From assembly GCF_016405905.1 (NCBI RefSeq), contig NZ_JAEFCB010000034.1, positions 1 to 50,075 on the forward strand: 50,075 nt of DNA. The letters run 5' to 3'. A program made the translations under genes and the position numbers. The DNA comes from Variovorax sp. IB41 (GTDB lineage: Bacteria > Pseudomonadota > Gammaproteobacteria > Burkholderiales > Burkholderiaceae_C). Under the pieces are notes generated by a model that saw only the letters and a list, made by a program, of their open reading frames with translations, had not been told where the DNA came from and made no database searches. This document shows positions 24,552 through 32,873 of this stretch, one piece after another (the stretch's first letter is position 1; each line of letters begins with the position of its first letter).

Positions 24552-24587
24552 GCTGAATTCGCTGAATCCGCTGAATCCGCTGGATCG
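24552..24587 (+). repeat. Four tandem 9-bp repeats
   Basis: The units GCTGAATTC, GCTGAATCC, GCTGAATCC and GCTGGATCG follow each other in the xylF-xylH spacer. The copies diverge only slightly. No function is apparent, and they may be a replication-slippage product. Confidence 0.6.
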
Positions 24588-24609
24588 GCTTTGAGGGGGT
24601 ATCCAAGAA

Positions 24610-25800
24610 ATGAGCAATGAAACTCCGGGATGGTGGCGCCGCACGGGCGTCGACCTGCGCCTGATATTGATGTGCGTGCTGCTGGTGGTCATGGCGGTGG
24701 CCTTCAGCGTCATGTCGGGCGGCGTGTTTCTCTCGCCCGAAAACCTCTACAACGTCGCGCAGCAGACCGCCGTGGTGGGCATCGTCTCCACCGTGATGGT
24801 GCTGATCATCGTGGCGCGCCACATCGACCTGTCGGTCGGCTCGGTGATGGGCTTCGTGGGCGTGCTCATCGCGTACCTGCAATACACCTCGGGCTGGTCG
24901 TGGCCCACGGCCTGCCTCGCGGGGCTTGCGGTCGCGCTGCTCGTTTCGATCTATCAGGGATGGCTCACCGCGGTGCTCGGCGTGCCCTCGTTCGTGGTCA
25001 CGCTCGGCGGCTTGATGTCGTTCCGCGGCGCGGCCTTCCTCGTGGCCGACGGCAAGACGCAGCCGGTGAACGACGAATTCTTCCAGCGCCTGGGCGGCGG
25101 CTACGACGGCGGCGTCGGCACCACCGCGAGCTGGGTGATCGCCGCGCTGGTGGCGCTCGTGCTCTTCGGGCGCATGGTGCAAAAGCGCCGCGCGCGCCAG
25201 CGCTACGAAATGCCCACCGAGCCGCTGTGGCTGGACGTGCTCATCACGGCCGTGCCGGTGGCGGTGGTCGTCGGCTTCGCGGCGGTCATGAACAACTACC
25301 AGATCTCGTCCAAGTCCGAGCCGCAGGGCATTCCGATTCCGGTGCTCATCTGGGCGGTGGTGGCCATCGTGCTGTCGTTCATCGTGCACCGCACGCGCTT
25401 CGGGCGCTATGTGTTCGCGATGGGCGGCAACCCCGATGCGGCCGCGCTCGTGGGCATTCCGGTCAAGCGCGTGACGCTGATGCTCTTCGCGCTGCTGGCG
25501 GTGCTGGTCACCGTGGCGGCCATCGTGTCGATCGCGCGGCTCAATGCGGGCACCAATTCGCTGGGCACGGGCATGGAGCTCTACGTGATCGCGGCGGCCG
25601 TCATCGGCGGCACGGCGCTCGCGGGCGGCAGCGGCTCGATCTTCGGCTCGGTGCTGGGCGCGCTCATCATGCAGTCGCTGGACAGCGGCATGCTGCTGCT
25701 GGATGTGCCCATCGGCAAGCGCATGGTCATCATCGGCCAGGTGCTGATCGTGGCGGTGGTGTTCGACGTGCTCTACCGCCGCAAGTTCGGGGAGAACTGA
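24610..25800 (+). CDS. xylH: Xylose ABC transporter permease
   Basis: This 396-residue membrane protein has about ten hydrophobic segments and belongs to the ribose/xylose permease group. It contains H-I-D-L-S-V-G-S-V-M-G near residue 67 and the cytoplasmic coupling region N-P-D-A-A-A-L-V-G-I near residue 272. It forms the channel for the sugar delivered by XylF. A hydrophilic loop near residues 188-200 is rich in Arg/Lys. The xylG start lies one base after its stop. Confidence 0.9.
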   Translation: MSNETPGWWRRTGVDLRLILMCVLLVVMAVAFSVMSGGVFLSPENLYNVAQQTAVVGIVSTVMVLIIVARHIDLSVGSVMGFVGVLIAYLQYTSGWSWPTACLAGLAVALLVSIYQGWLTAVLGVPSFVVTLGGLMSFRGAAFLVADGKTQPVNDEFFQRLGGGYDGGVGTTASWVIAALVALVLFGRMVQKRRARQRYEMPTEPLWLDVLITAVPVAVVVGFAAVMNNYQISSKSEPQGIPIPVLIWAVVAIVLSFIVHRTRFGRYVFAMGGNPDAAALVGIPVKRVTLMLFALLAVLVTVAAIVSIARLNAGTNSLGTGMELYVIAAAVIGGTALAGGSGSIFGSVLGALIMQSLDSGMLLLDVPIGKRMVIIGQVLIVAVVFDVLYRRKFGEN

Positions 25801-25801
25801 C

Positions 25802-26608
25802 ATGGACACCATCGACACCTCCAAGCCCCTCGTCGAACTGCGCGAGATCCGCAAGGCCTTCGGCGGCGTGAAGGCCGTGGACGGCGTGAGCGTGAACCTC
25901 TACCCCGGCGAAGTGGTGGCGCTCCTGGGCCACAACGGCGCGGGCAAGTCCACGCTCATGAAGATGCTCGCGGGCGCCTACCCCATCGACTCCGGCGACA
26001 CGCTCATCGCGGGCGAGAAGGTCAACATCCGCACGCCCGCCGAAGCGCAGGCGCAGGGCATCGAGACCATCTACCAGACGCTCGCGCTCGCGGACAACCT
26101 CGACTCGGTCTCCAACCTCTTTCTCGGCCGCGAGAAGATGACGCGCTGGAACACGCTGGACGACCACTTCATGGAAGTGCAGGCGCGCAAGGTGTTCCAC
26201 CGCCTGAACAAGAACTTCACCAACATCCGCGTGCCGGTGCGGCGCCTTTCGGGCGGGCAACGGCAGGTGGTGGCGATCTCGCGGGCGCTCTATTTCAACG
26301 CGCGCATCCTCATCATGGACGAGCCCTGCGCGGCGCTCGGCCCCGAAGAAACCGCGATGGTCGGCGGCCTCGTGAAGCAGCTCAAGGCCGACGGCGTGGG
26401 CATCTTCCTCATCACGCACGACATGCCCGACGTGTTCTCGCTGAGCGACCGCCTCGCGGTCATGAAGAACGGCAAGCTCGTGGGCACCTACCGCACCGAA
26501 GACGTGACCGAGGACGAAGTGCTCGGGATGATCATCGCGGGCAAGCGCCCCGAAGGCAAAGCGCAGGCGCACCACGCGGCATCGGCCGCAGCCGTGACCG
26601 CGGTCTGA
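25802..26608 (+). CDS. xylG: Sugar (xylose) ABC transporter ATP-binding protein, single-domain
   Basis: This 268-residue ATPase has Walker A G-H-N-G-A-G-K-S-T (43-51), Q-loop Gln92, signature L-S-G-G-Q (149-153), Walker B I-L-I-M-D-E-P (169-175) and switch His206. XylG of E. coli has two fused ATPase domains and about 510 residues, whereas this protein has only one, so it should work as a homodimer. The D-E-P-C-A-A-L-G sequence has Cys where Thr is common. It powers uptake of the sugar bound by XylF and is followed by the ROK regulator after 19 bases. Confidence 0.9.
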   Translation: MDTIDTSKPLVELREIRKAFGGVKAVDGVSVNLYPGEVVALLGHNGAGKSTLMKMLAGAYPIDSGDTLIAGEKVNIRTPAEAQAQGIETIYQTLALADNLDSVSNLFLGREKMTRWNTLDDHFMEVQARKVFHRLNKNFTNIRVPVRRLSGGQRQVVAISRALYFNARILIMDEPCAALGPEETAMVGGLVKQLKADGVGIFLITHDMPDVFSLSDRLAVMKNGKLVGTYRTEDVTEDEVLGMIIAGKRPEGKAQAHHAASAAAVTAV

Positions 26609-26627
26609 TCCCGACCCGACTCGCGAC

Positions 26628-27785
26628 ATGAAGACCATCGGCGACCAGCAGCTCTTGAAGCGCATGAACCGCAGCGTGCTGCTGCGGCTGCTGCGCGCGC
26701 AGCCGGGGCTCTCGCGTGCGCGGCTGGCCACCGAGAGCGGCCTCACGAAATCCACCGTGAGCCTGCTGGTGCGGGAGCTGCTCGACGAAGGCTGGCTCAA
26801 GGAGTCCGATGCGGCCGTGAACGACGGGCTCGGCCGGCCTTCCACGCCGCTGCAGATCGACGTCGGCGTGCGCGCGTTGATGGGCGTGGAGATCGCGGTG
26901 GAGACCGTGCGGCTCGTGTGCGTCTCGCTGCAGGGCGAGGTGCTGTATTCCAACACCCACGCGCTCACCGACGGCTCGCCCGCCGGCGTGTGCGCGCAGG
27001 TCGCGCGCATGGCGTCGGCCGCGCACAGGCAGCTCGACGCGCTGGGCCTGCGCCTCTCGAGCATCGGCGTGTGCGTGCCGGGCGCGGTGGACGATTGCAC
27101 CGGCGTCGTGCGCTTCGCGCCCAACCTCGGCTGGCGCAACGTGAGCCTCCTGCCCGCGCTCGAAAAATCGTTCGCCGCCGCGGGCCTGCCCGGCGTCACC
27201 GTGCAACTGCAGAACGATGCCGACGCGGCCGTGCTCGGCGAATACGAATTCGCCGCGGGCGAGGGCGAGGACCCGCTCATCTTCGTGAGCTGCGACGTCG
27301 GCGTGGGCGCGGGCGTGATCCTGAACGACCGCCTCTTCACCGGCGCGCAGGGCATGGCCGGCGAGATCGGCCACACCATCCTCGAACTGGACGGCCCGCT
27401 GTGCTCGTGCGGCCGCCGCGGCTGCGCCGAAGCCTTCTTCGGCTCGCGCACGCTGGAGCGCGAAGGCGTGGACATGCCACGCGCCGCGGCCTTCTTCGGC
27501 GTGCTGCTGCAGAACCTGTGGGTGACCTTCAATCCGCGCGCGATCGTGCTCGGCGGCAAGTCGTGCGCGGCGCATCGCGGCTTCGTGCAGGCCGCGTTCG
27601 AGGCCGTGAAGCGCCATGCCGATGGCGCGGGCATGCCGGCGCCCGAATTGCGCACCGCGCGCTACGAAGAACTCGCGCCCGCGGTCGGCGCCGCGGCGCT
27701 CGCATTACACGAATACTTAAGGCCGCTGCAACCCGATGCGCGAACGCGGCGCGCGCGCGCCGCGCGCGTTCTCGCCGCCGCCTGA
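26628..27785 (+). CDS. xylR: ROK-family transcriptional regulator (XylR-like)
   Basis: This 385-residue protein has an N-terminal winged helix-turn-helix (G-L-S-R-A-R-L-A-T-E-S-G-L-T-K-S, 27-42) and a C-terminal ROK sugar-binding domain. The latter shows G-E-I-G-H (245-249) and the zinc-type motif C-S-C-G-R-R-G-C (259-266). It likely represses the operon at the inverted repeat before xylF until xylose binds. The stretch after the cysteine motif is shorter than in ROK proteins I know, by about 40 residues. The C-terminus is rich in Arg/Ala. Confidence 0.85.
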   Translation: MKTIGDQQLLKRMNRSVLLRLLRAQPGLSRARLATESGLTKSTVSLLVRELLDEGWLKESDAAVNDGLGRPSTPLQIDVGVRALMGVEIAVETVRLVCVSLQGEVLYSNTHALTDGSPAGVCAQVARMASAAHRQLDALGLRLSSIGVCVPGAVDDCTGVVRFAPNLGWRNVSLLPALEKSFAAAGLPGVTVQLQNDADAAVLGEYEFAAGEGEDPLIFVSCDVGVGAGVILNDRLFTGAQGMAGEIGHTILELDGPLCSCGRRGCAEAFFGSRTLEREGVDMPRAAAFFGVLLQNLWVTFNPRAIVLGGKSCAAHRGFVQAAFEAVKRHADGAGMPAPELRTARYEELAPAVGAAALALHEYLRPLQPDARTRRARAARVLAAA

Positions 27786-27856
27786 GCCTTCGGCCTACGC
27801 GCGGCGCGCGATCGATGCCCTAACGTCTGAACTCTGCCTGTCGGGAGTTCAAGACC

Positions 27857-30340
27857 ATGACGCGTTCCTCCGCCCAGTTCACCCAGCCCGCCGAGTCCTC
27901 GTCGCCCTCCACATTGCTTGTCGTGATCGCGGTGCTCCTGGGCCTTGCGGGCCTTGCGCTCGCGGTCGCCGGCGCATGGCTCATCGCGCTCGGGGGCTCG
28001 TGGTACTACCTCGTCGCGGGGCTCGGGCTCATCGCCTCGGCGCTGCTCCTCAAGCGCGGCGGCGGCGTCGGGCTGCTGTTCTACGCGGCGGTGGTCCTGC
28101 TCACCTTGGTGTGGGCGCTGTGGGAAGTGGGCTTCGACTGGTGGCCGCTGGCCGCGCGCGGCGATGTGTTCTTTGTGGTGGGCCTGTTCCTCCTCACGCC
28201 CTGGGTGGCGCGCGCGCTCGCGCGGCGCGATGCGACGGGCATCGGCCGCACGCGCGCCGTGCTCGGCGCGGTGCTCGCGGCCTTCCTGCTGGCGGCGGTG
28301 TTCTCGTGGACGCGCGAGCCGGGGCGCGTCGAAGGCATCGCGCCGTTGCCCGATGTATCGATCAACACAACAGCCAACGCAACGGCCGCCGCTCTCGCCA
28401 GCCCGCCCGCGCCCAAGGACGACTGGACCGCCTACGGCGGCACCGGCTTCGGCCAGCGCTACTCGGCGCTCGACCAGATCACGCCGGCCAACGTCGGGCA
28501 GCTCGAAGAGGCCTGGCACTTCCGCACCGGCGACGTGCGAGGCCAGCCCGGCGACCCGGAGGAGACGACCTTCGAGGTCACGCCGCTGAAGATCGGCGAG
28601 CGGCTCTTTCTCTGCACGCCGCACCAGGCGGTGATCGCGCTCAACGCGACGACCGGCGAGCAGATCTGGCGCTACACGCCCGAGGTTCAGAAGTCGCTCG
28701 CGCTGCAGCACCTGACCTGTCGCGGGCTCTCCTACTACGCGGGGAGCGCGGCGCAACCTGCTGCCGCAGCGACGCCATCGCCATCGCCTGCACCTTCGGC
28801 ACCGGCACCGGCAGGCGCGTGCGACGCCAAGCTGTTCATGCCCACCGCCGATGGCCGCGTCATCGCGCTCGACCCCGACAGCGGCAAGCCCTGCATGGCA
28901 TTCGGCGGCGGCAGCGGCCAGATCGATCTCTGGAAGAACATGCCCAACGTCAAGGCGGGCTCCTACTACTCGACCTCGCCCGTGGTGGTGACGCGCTCGC
29001 TCATCGTGGTGGGCGGCACGGTGCTGGACAACGTCTCGACCAAGGAAACCTCGGGCGTGATCCGCGCCTTCGACGTGAACACCGGCGCGCTCGTGTGGAA
29101 CTGGGATTCGGGCAACCCCGAGGAGACCGCGCCCATCGCGGCCGACCGCACCTACACCGTCAACTCGCCCAACAGCTGGTCGATCTCCAGCGTGGACGAG
29201 GCGCTGGGGCTGGTCTACGTGCCCACGGGCAACCAGCCGCCGGACCAGTGGGGCGGCAAGCGCACCGAGGGCGCGGAGCGCTATTCGTCGTCGGTGGTGG
29301 CGCTCGATCTGGCGAGCGGCCGCGTGCGCTGGAGCTTCCAGACGGTGCACCACGACCTCTGGGACTACGACGTGCCCGCGCAGCCCAGCCTCATCGATCT
29401 GCGCGTGGGCAGCGAGACCATTCCGGCGCTGGTGCAGCCGACCAAGCAGGGCGAGCTCTTCGTGCTCGACCGGCGCAACGGCAAGCCCATCGTGCCGGTG
29501 AACGAGCGGCCCGCGCCGCAGGGCGCGGCCACGGGCGACCGCACCGCGCCGACGCAGCCGGTGTCGGGGCTCTCGTTCGATCCGCCCGCGCTGAAGCCAT
29601 CGGACATGTGGGGCGGCACGATCTTCGACCAGTTGGCCTGCCGCATCGCGTTCCACCGGCTGCGCTACGAAGGCCGCTTCACGCCGCCGTCCACGCAGGG
29701 CTCGCTCATCTATCCGGGCAACTTCGGCGTCTTCAACTGGGGCAGCATCGCGGTCGATCCGCAGCGGCAGATCGCCTTCACCACGCCCGCGTCGCTGGCC
29801 TTCGTCTCCAGGCTCGTGCCGCGCGCGGACGACACCACGCTGTACGTGCAAGGCAAGGACCGTCCGAACGACAGCCTGCCCGCGCTCAACGAGAACTTCG
29901 GCGCGCCGTTCGCGATCAAGCTCAGCGCGTTCACCTCGGTGCTCGGCCTGCCGTGCCAGGCGCCGCCGTGGGGCCACGTGGCGGGCGCGGACCTGCGCAG
30001 CGGCAAGGTCATCTGGATGCACAAGAACGGCACGGTGCGCGACAGCTCGCCGCTGCCATTGCCGTTCGCGATGGGCGTGCCCAACTTGGGCGGACCGGTG
30101 ATGACCGCGGGCGGCGTCGCGTTCCTCTCGGGCACGCTGGACCAGTACGTGCGCGGCTACGACGTGGGCAACGGCAAGGAGCTCTGGCGCAGCCGGTTGC
30201 CCGCGGGCGGGCAGGCCACGCCGATGACCTACCGCGGCAGCGACGGCCGGCAGTACGTGCTGGTGGCGGCCGGCGGACACGGCTCGCTCGGCACGCGCAC
30301 GGGCGACCATGTGATCGCCTACGCGCTGCCCAAGCGATAG
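27857..30340 (+). CDS. gcd: Membrane-bound PQQ-dependent glucose/quinate/shikimate-type dehydrogenase
   Basis: This 827-residue quinoprotein has about five membrane spans in the first 160 residues. A periplasmic eight-bladed PQQ propeller follows, with W-T-A-Y-G-G-T-G-F-G-Q-R-Y-S near residues 195-208 and repeated A-L-N-A-T-T-G-E-Q-I-W-type blades. E. coli Gcd is 796 residues with the same plan. It oxidises aldoses to lactones in the periplasm and reduces ubiquinone. An unusual Ala/Pro-rich insert lies near residues 298-317. It follows the xylose operon by 71 bases on the same strand, so xylose or glucose are likely substrates. Confidence 0.88.
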   Translation: MTRSSAQFTQPAESSSPSTLLVVIAVLLGLAGLALAVAGAWLIALGGSWYYLVAGLGLIASALLLKRGGGVGLLFYAAVVLLTLVWALWEVGFDWWPLAARGDVFFVVGLFLLTPWVARALARRDATGIGRTRAVLGAVLAAFLLAAVFSWTREPGRVEGIAPLPDVSINTTANATAAALASPPAPKDDWTAYGGTGFGQRYSALDQITPANVGQLEEAWHFRTGDVRGQPGDPEETTFEVTPLKIGERLFLCTPHQAVIALNATTGEQIWRYTPEVQKSLALQHLTCRGLSYYAGSAAQPAAAATPSPSPAPSAPAPAGACDAKLFMPTADGRVIALDPDSGKPCMAFGGGSGQIDLWKNMPNVKAGSYYSTSPVVVTRSLIVVGGTVLDNVSTKETSGVIRAFDVNTGALVWNWDSGNPEETAPIAADRTYTVNSPNSWSISSVDEALGLVYVPTGNQPPDQWGGKRTEGAERYSSSVVALDLASGRVRWSFQTVHHDLWDYDVPAQPSLIDLRVGSETIPALVQPTKQGELFVLDRRNGKPIVPVNERPAPQGAATGDRTAPTQPVSGLSFDPPALKPSDMWGGTIFDQLACRIAFHRLRYEGRFTPPSTQGSLIYPGNFGVFNWGSIAVDPQRQIAFTTPASLAFVSRLVPRADDTTLYVQGKDRPNDSLPALNENFGAPFAIKLSAFTSVLGLPCQAPPWGHVAGADLRSGKVIWMHKNGTVRDSSPLPLPFAMGVPNLGGPVMTAGGVAFLSGTLDQYVRGYDVGNGKELWRSRLPAGGQATPMTYRGSDGRQYVLVAAGGHGSLGTRTGDHVIAYALPKR

Positions 30341-30374
30341 GCGCGGCCCGCGCGACCCGCGCCCGGACCGGCGC

Positions 30375-31370
30375 TCAGTCGAGCTGCAATCCCGCCTCCT
30401 GCGCCGCCTTGGGCAGGATGGCCAGCTCGCGCTTGAGCACCGCGGCGAAAGCCTCGGGCGTGTTGCCGGTCGCCGGCGCCACGCCGCCCAGTTCATTCAG
30501 GCGTTTGCGGAAGGCCGGCTCGGCGGTGATCTTTGCGATCTTCTCGCCCAGCAGCTTGACCACCGGCGCGGGCGTCTTCGCGGGAGCGACGACGCCGAAC
30601 CACACATCGAAGTCCACGCCGCCAGGCACGCCCTGCTCGGTGAGCGTCGGCACGTCGGGCCACAGCTCGGAGCGGCCGTTGCGCAACTGGCCGATGGCCT
30701 TGAGCTTGCCCGACTGGATGAAGCTGCGCACGTCGCCGGTGCCCAGCAGGCCCCAGGTCACTTCGCTGGCCATCAAGGCCTGCACCAGCGGCGCGCCGCC
30801 CTTGTAGGGCACGTGCGTGAAGTTGCCGTCGGCGTTGGCGTTGAAGGCTTCCGATGCCAGGTGCGACAGCCCGCCCGCGCCGGCCGATCCGTAGGGCAGG
30901 CCGCCCTTGCCGGCCTTCTTGCCCGCGGCCAGCAGCTCCTGCACGTTCTTGTAGGGCGACTTCTCGGGCACCACCAGCAGCAGCGGCGCGAGCGATACAC
31001 GCGACACCGGCACGAAGTCCGCGGCCTGGAAGCCCGCCTTCTTGTAGATGACCGGGTTGATCGACAGCATGCCCGTGAGCGTCACCGCCAGGGTGTGGCC
31101 ATCGGGCGCGCTCTGCGCCACGTTGATCATGGCGATGTTGCCGCCCGCGCCGGGGCGGTTCTCCACCACGACGGTCTGCCCGAGCTCTTCCTGCAGGCGC
31201 GGGCTCAGCATGCGCGCGGCCACGTCGGTCGCGCCGCCCGGCGGATAAGGAACGACCAAGCGGATCGGCTTGGTCGGATAGGCGTCGCCTTGCGCCATGG
31301 CGAAAGTGCCCAGGCCCAGGGCCAGTGTTCCTGCCGCGACGGCACGGCCGATGAGGGTGAGAGTACGCAC
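30375..31370 (-). CDS. Bug-family tripartite tricarboxylate transporter substrate-binding protein
   Basis: This 331-residue periplasmic receptor has a signal peptide of about 26 residues ending T-F-A-M-A-Q. Bug motifs Y-P-T-K-P-I-R-L-V-V-P-Y, G-G-A-T-D-V-A-A-R and V-P-Y-K-G-G-A-P are present. I chose a GTG start because AGGAG stands 6 bases upstream and the resulting signal peptide is normal. It is the last gene of the operon with two aconitase-family subunits and a lyase, so it probably delivers that pathway's dicarboxylate. No TctA/TctB genes are nearby. Confidence 0.88.
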   Translation of the reverse strand: MRTLTLIGRAVAAGTLALGLGTFAMAQGDAYPTKPIRLVVPYPPGGATDVAARMLSPRLQEELGQTVVVENRPGAGGNIAMINVAQSAPDGHTLAVTLTGMLSINPVIYKKAGFQAADFVPVSRVSLAPLLLVVPEKSPYKNVQELLAAGKKAGKGGLPYGSAGAGGLSHLASEAFNANADGNFTHVPYKGGAPLVQALMASEVTWGLLGTGDVRSFIQSGKLKAIGQLRNGRSELWPDVPTLTEQGVPGGVDFDVWFGVVAPAKTPAPVVKLLGEKIAKITAEPAFRKRLNELGGVAPATGNTPEAFAAVLKRELAILPKAAQEAGLQLD

Positions 31371-31413
31371 GTTTTGCTCCTGGTTTTTCTTTGTGGGAAC
31401 GATGGGCCCGAGC

Positions 31414-32295
31414 TCAGCGGGCGCCGCCGGTCTCGTAGCGGGCCTGCCGCTCTTCGAGCGCATGCCAGCCGATGAGGTCCTTGAAGTCCGTCATCGATGT
31501 CTGCGCAAACGGCAGGTCGGCGAAATCGCCCGAGCGGCGGCGCGCGAGCTCGCGCAGGTTGGCCTGCACCGTATGCACGGTGGTCAGCAGGCCGGCGATC
31601 GGATAGCTGGTAAACGCCGCCACGCTCTCGATCTGCTCGCGGGTGAGCGCGGTCATCCAGGTGTCGGCCATCAGCATCAGCGACAGCCGCCGGCCGCAGG
31701 TTTCGCGCAGCTGCACGAGTTGCTGGAAGCTGTTGAAGGTGCGCGAGATGGGCTGGATCAAATCGGCGCCGGCCTCCGCGTAGCGGGCGGCGCGCTCCAG
31801 CGCCTCGCCGGGGTCCTGTGCATCGGTGCGCGCGACGATCAAAAGATCGGGGTCGGTGCGCGCATCGAGCGCGGCCTTGATGCGCGCGAGCGCGTCGTCG
31901 ATCGACACCAGCGTGGAGGGCGCCGCGGCGGCGGGGCAGCGCTTGGGGCTGACCTGGTCTTCCAGCTGCAGCGCCGCGGCGCCGGCCTTCTCGAACTCGC
32001 GCACGGCCCGGCCCACGTTGAGCACGCTGCCGTAGCCCGTGTCCGCGTCCACGAAGATGGGTTTGCGCACGACGTTGGCCATGCGGTTCACGGTGGCCAC
32101 GTTTTCGCTGAGCGTGTACAGCTCCATGTCGGGCTGGCCCAGCAGCGCGGCCGAGATGCCGAAGCCCGTGCTGAAGATGCCGTCGAAATCCGACTGGTCC
32201 ACCAGCAGTGCCGACAGCGCGTCCTGCGCGCCGCCGCACCAGAGGGTGGGGCCGTGGGTGATGCGCTGGCGCAGTGCCTGGCGAGATGAGGTCAT
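31414..32295 (-). CDS. Isocitrate lyase/PEP mutase-family lyase (2,3-dimethylmalate lyase-like)
   Basis: This 293-residue TIM-barrel protein has the metal-binding F-V-D-A-D-T-G-Y-G near residues 75-83 and the lyase segment L-E-D-Q-V-S-P-K-R-C, which keeps the catalytic cysteine of isocitrate and methylisocitrate lyases. After it comes P-A-A-A instead of the usual G-H. The family includes methylisocitrate lyase, oxaloacetate hydrolase, carboxyphosphonoenolpyruvate mutase and 2,3-dimethylmalate lyase. With a hydro-lyase pair upstream, cleavage of a substituted malate into pyruvate or glyoxylate plus an acid is likely. A ribosome-binding site (caggaga) supports the start. Confidence 0.82.
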   Translation of the reverse strand: MTSSRQALRQRITHGPTLWCGGAQDALSALLVDQSDFDGIFSTGFGISAALLGQPDMELYTLSENVATVNRMANVVRKPIFVDADTGYGSVLNVGRAVREFEKAGAAALQLEDQVSPKRCPAAAAPSTLVSIDDALARIKAALDARTDPDLLIVARTDAQDPGEALERAARYAEAGADLIQPISRTFNSFQQLVQLRETCGRRLSLMLMADTWMTALTREQIESVAAFTSYPIAGLLTTVHTVQANLRELARRRSGDFADLPFAQTSMTDFKDLIGWHALEERQARYETGGAR

Positions 32296-32366
32296 CGTTT
32301 GTCTCCTGAAAAAAAGTGCGCCGCGGCCCGGCATGGGCGCTGCGCCATGGGCTTGCAGAAAAAAGG

Positions 32367-32873
32367 TCAGGCCGTGCGGCGCTTCAGATACGGAATGAGC
32401 CCGCCCGCGTCCAGCATGCCGCGCTCGGAATCGGAGAAGGGTTGCAGCATCAAGGTCTGGCCCGAGCGCAGGTTCTTCACTTCGCTCGTGCCCCAATCGA
32501 CCGTGAGCTCGTCGCCGCGCGCCGTCGCTGCGCAGATGCCCGGGCAGCTCACGAGCGGAAAGCCCATGCTGGTCTCGCCGCGGAAAAAACCGGGCGAGAA
32601 CGATTCGGCGATCACCGCGGCAATGCCCAGGTGCCGCATCGCGCGCATGGCCGGGTAGTGCGGGTGGCCGTAGCCGAAGTTGTGGCCGCCGATCAGCAGG
32701 TCACCTTTGTGCACGGTGGCCGCGAAGCCCGGCGTGTAGTCGGCCATGGCCAGCGCGGCCAGCTCCTTCACGTCGGTGATCTTGATGTTGCGCACGCCGA
32801 CGATGAGGTCGATGTCGTAGTCGTCTTCCTCGAAGACCCAGGCCGCGCGGCCGCGCAGGTTCGCGAGGCTCAT
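32367..32873 (-). CDS. Aconitase/isopropylmalate dehydratase-family small (swivel) subunit, altered active loop
   Basis: This 168-residue protein has the LeuD-like swivel fold, with G-G-H-N-F-G-Y-G and A-A-V-I-A-E-S-F-S-P-G-F-F-R. In LeuD and aconitase the loop after G-x-G reads S-S-R-E-H-A and supplies catalytic Ser and Arg. Here it reads H-P-H-Y-P-A, so those residues are missing. It is paired with a large subunit whose stop overlaps its start by four bases. The dimer is therefore a distant relative of LeuCD or of 2,3-dimethylmalate dehydratase and may act on another substrate. Confidence 0.82.
   Translation of the reverse strand: MSLANLRGRAAWVFEEDDYDIDLIVGVRNIKITDVKELAALAMADYTPGFAATVHKGDLLIGGHNFGYGHPHYPAMRAMRHLGIAAVIAESFSPGFFRGETSMGFPLVSCPGICAATARGDELTVDWGTSEVKNLRSGQTLMLQPFSDSERGMLDAGGLIPYLKRRTA

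Noticed and set aside
30341..30374. Terminator between the PQQ dehydrogenase and the Bug receptor gene
   Set aside because: The short gap is GC-rich with partial dyads but has no T run on either strand.
27662..30496. A 944-codon minus-strand frame across the PQQ dehydrogenase
   Set aside because: Antisense shadow of the quinoprotein gene, rich in Arg/Ala/His with no family resemblance.
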